Source of the DNA: Klebsormidium nitens
Lineage: Eukaryota > Streptophyta > Klebsormidiophyceae > Klebsormidiales > Klebsormidiaceae
Assembly: GCA_000708835.1 (NCBI GenBank)
Contig: DF237614.1
Span: forward strand, 7,207-46,880
Direction of reading: 5' to 3'
Length of the DNA stretch: 39,674 nt
A model generated the notes under the pieces. That model ran no database searches and was not told where the DNA came from. It saw only the letters and a program-made list of their open reading frames with translations. Positions 38,237 to 39,674 of this stretch are shown here, one piece after another; position 1 is the stretch's first letter, and each line of letters begins with the position of its first letter. Made by a program: the position numbers and the translations under genes.

Positions 38237-38632
38237 ATGGACGACGAGACGGTCGTGGAGACTGGCTTCCTGTACGCAGCCCGGGCGCCCGGATCTACGA
38301 TAATGAAAGTCGGAATGTCCAAACAGCGGGACCCCAGCTTATACATAGCGAGACGGTACGCATTCGTTCTAGAGCCATTCGCCATCATGGGAGTGGCCGA
38401 CGCCAACATGGCAGAAAAAATCGCATTCCACAAGCTGAAGCCATGGCACGTCACGCACGAGATCTTCGAGGCACTAGATTGGGATTTGGTCCAAGCGATA
38501 TTCGAACAGACTGCTTACCTAGTGGCTGACAGAAACCGTTGCTTAGAGTATTGCAGCGAACACGGTATACCATTGGTGAGAGAGGGCAGGAGTACGAAGA
38601 CGATACATCATTTCGAAGATTTCGCACTCTGA
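38237..38632 (+). CDS. T5orf172/MUG113-like (GIY-YIG superfamily) protein
   Basis: The 131-residue frame begins with GFLYAARAP, then MKVGMSKQRDPSLYIARRY, and later AEKIAFHKLKPW and HEIFEAL. This is the order of the T5orf172 domain: a GIY-like strand, K-x-G-x-(T/S) strand with downstream Arg, an AE-x-x-x-H helix and a final E-x-F. The domain belongs to the GIY-YIG nuclease superfamily and is common in large DNA viruses. Nuclease activity is not certain, because the family includes non-catalytic members. A TATATAGG lies about 40 bp upstream (38195-38202). Confidence 0.7.
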   Translation: MDDETVVETGFLYAARAPGSTIMKVGMSKQRDPSLYIARRYAFVLEPFAIMGVADANMAEKIAFHKLKPWHVTHEIFEALDWDLVQAIFEQTAYLVADRNRCLEYCSEHGIPLVREGRSTKTIHHFEDFAL

Positions 38633-38641
38633 ATGCACATT

Positions 38642-39127
38642 TCAACGTTTGATGCCTACTGCCCTAGAACCATCCGGCAACTCTATCTCTCTTACTACAT
38701 CAGGCGGCTTTGTATCCTCCACTCGGACTACGCTAGGTGGTTCTACGACGGGTCCGGATACTGGTACTACTATCATCGGAGTCGTATCGTCTCTGGTACA
38801 ATGTCCTACGATGATCGCGACTGCAATCAGCATCTCTAACAAACCTATACCTATGCACCCGTACACGAAGAGTCTGCCGGGTTGCCGAGTGGATCCCTCC
38901 GTCAGGAATCCTGTCACCAGGAGCAAGAACTTTTGACAGCCGAATCTGACGTCCGAGTTGTACTCCAGACAGTCGTCCCAGAAAGGAGATAGAATGAAAT
39001 AGAGGATGTCTAAGACGATAGGAACCAAGTAAGACAGGGGAACCTCGTTCCCCAGGGTGGACACCACCACCAACATGAGGCTCGCTACTACCGCGTCCAC
39101 TGCGTAGAGCTCGGACGCCAGCGTCAT
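38642..39127 (-). CDS. Membrane protein, 161 residues, unknown
   Basis: I start it at ATG 39127, five bases after the RNR stop. It has hydrophobic segments (AVVASLMLVVVSTLG, LVPIVLDILYFIL, FLLLVTGFL, IGIGLLEMLIAVAIIVG) and a hydrophilic Pro/Val/Asp-rich tail. It probably has three or four membrane helices. Tight spacing suggests co-transcription with the RNR gene. It meets the T5orf172 gene tail to tail with 9 bp between them. No family is recognised. Confidence 0.65.
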   Translation of the reverse strand: MTLASELYAVDAVVASLMLVVVSTLGNEVPLSYLVPIVLDILYFILSPFWDDCLEYNSDVRFGCQKFLLLVTGFLTEGSTRQPGRLFVYGCIGIGLLEMLIAVAIIVGHCTRDDTTPMIVVPVSGPVVEPPSVVRVEDTKPPDVVREIELPDGSRAVGIKR

Positions 39128-39132
39128 CCTCC

Positions 39133-39674
39133 TCAAAAGTCGTCCTCTACGAAATCGCCGTACGTCAGGCCTCCCTTCTTCCCCTTGTTCAGCGTCTCGA
39201 TCACACCAGCCTTTTGATAAGAGCTCACGTGCGACTCGAACATGTTATTCTTGGACGTCAGGGAGATTAGTTCCATAAACCCGAAAGGGTTCTTGCTGCC
39301 GTTGTGGGTCTCGTAACCGAGGCTATGGAGCAAGCGGTCCGCCACGCACTCGATGTATGTGGACATTAACTTCTGGTTCATCCCAATGAGGGAAACAGGG
39401 AGTGCGTCGCAAGCGAATTCCTTCTCTATCTCCACAGCCCCCTTCACGATCTCCAGGACCCTCTCGGACGACAGCTTCCCCACCAGCAGGTCGCGGTACA
39501 GGTGGCAGGCAAAGTCCGTATGGAGCGCCTCGTCCTTGGCGATGAGCTCGTTGGAAAATGTCAGCCCCGGCAGCAGGTTCTTGCTCTTCAGCCAGTAGAT
39601 GGCGCAGAAGGAGCTGCCAAAAAGGATGCCCTCAACGCACGCAAACGCGACTAGCCTCTCAGCAAACGAGTCAG
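39133..39674 (-). CDS. Ribonucleotide reductase small subunit (R2), C-terminal part
   Basis: The frame is open to the window edge, so the N-terminal half is missing. About 180 residues are seen: [20 protein letters not shown], then [49 protein letters not shown], and [19 protein letters not shown], ending FVEDDF. The Glu in ACVEG and the E-x-x-H in DEALH are second-half di-iron ligands. The acidic hydrophobic C-terminus is the tail that docks onto the large subunit. R2 holds the tyrosyl radical needed to make deoxyribonucleotides. RNR is a common giant-virus gene for supplying dNTPs during replication. Confidence 0.95.
   Translation of the reverse strand, partial: DSFAERLVAFACVEGILFGSSFCAIYWLKSKNLLPGLTFSNELIAKDEALHTDFACHLYRDLLVGKLSSERVLEIVKGAVEIEKEFACDALPVSLIGMNQKLMSTYIECVADRLLHSLGYETHNGSKNPFGFMELISLTSKNNMFESHVSSYQKAGVIETLNKGKKGGLTYGDFVEDDF

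Noticed and set aside
1-39674. tRNA or rRNA genes
   Set aside because: No convincing cloverleaf with matching A and B boxes and no ribosomal RNA sequence was seen on either strand.

Overview
The window joins two different kinds of DNA. Positions 1 to about 23,300 are a eukaryotic nuclear genome. Genes there are cut by many short GT-AG introns, repeats are dispersed, and interstitial tracts of the 8-nt motif CCCTAAAA/TTTTAGGG occur (the Chlamydomonas-type green-lineage telomere unit). From about 24,300 to the right edge the DNA is compact and intronless, with gaps mostly under 80 bp, and carries a gene set typical of Nucleocytoviricota (giant viruses). The simplest reading is an endogenous giant viral element (GEVE) in a green-lineage host. 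A streptophyte alga such as Klebsormidium would fit, but the species is inferred, not proven. The right end of the insertion lies outside the window; the left junction falls between the last spliced host gene (ending upstream near 22,900) and about 24,300, and a MYND-finger gene of uncertain origin sits in that gap.

Host part. A large membrane-protein gene runs from 1,675 to about 14,390 in at least 15 exons whose phases join cleanly. It encodes a signal peptide, a Pro/Ser/Thr-rich N-glycosylated stalk, two bacterial-Ig-like modules, a multi-helix membrane core and a charged tail. The stretch 14,400-18,200 holds telomere-like tracts, two dispersed repeat families, a retrotransposon-type fragment and several small genes. 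A seven-exon gene of unknown function (18,641-21,535) contains two pairs of tandemly duplicated introns. A two-exon secreted LysM protein lies on the minus strand at 22,084-22,898.

Viral part, left to right: a transmembrane hybrid histidine kinase split by a frameshift; a thermonuclease (SNase) protein; an unrecognised 449-aa protein; a class 3 lipase split at a perfect -1 slippery heptamer; a Fanzor element; a WNK-like protein kinase with a C-terminal Cys/His motif; a plant-type MscS-like (MSL) channel; a second Fanzor element; a small membrane protein; a T5orf172/GIY-YIG-like protein; another membrane protein; and the C-terminal part of ribonucleotide reductase small subunit, cut by the window edge. 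RNR and the nuclease serve viral nucleotide supply and DNA processing. The histidine kinase, WNK kinase and MSL channel look like captured cellular sensing, osmotic or ion-homeostasis genes.

The most interesting system is the pair of Fanzor (eukaryotic TnpB-like, RNA-guided nuclease) elements at 29,696-32,137 and 35,410-37,681. Both have intact RuvC residues, about 27-bp terminal inverted repeats, TA at each end like a Tc1/mariner target duplication, no transposase gene, and a 100-nt 3' block conserved at 96 of 100 positions with a perfect 8-bp hairpin: a strong candidate for the guide (omega/fRNA) RNA. A 51-bp relic of a third right end lies at 24,304-24,354. All three are in intergenic or promoter positions of viral genes.
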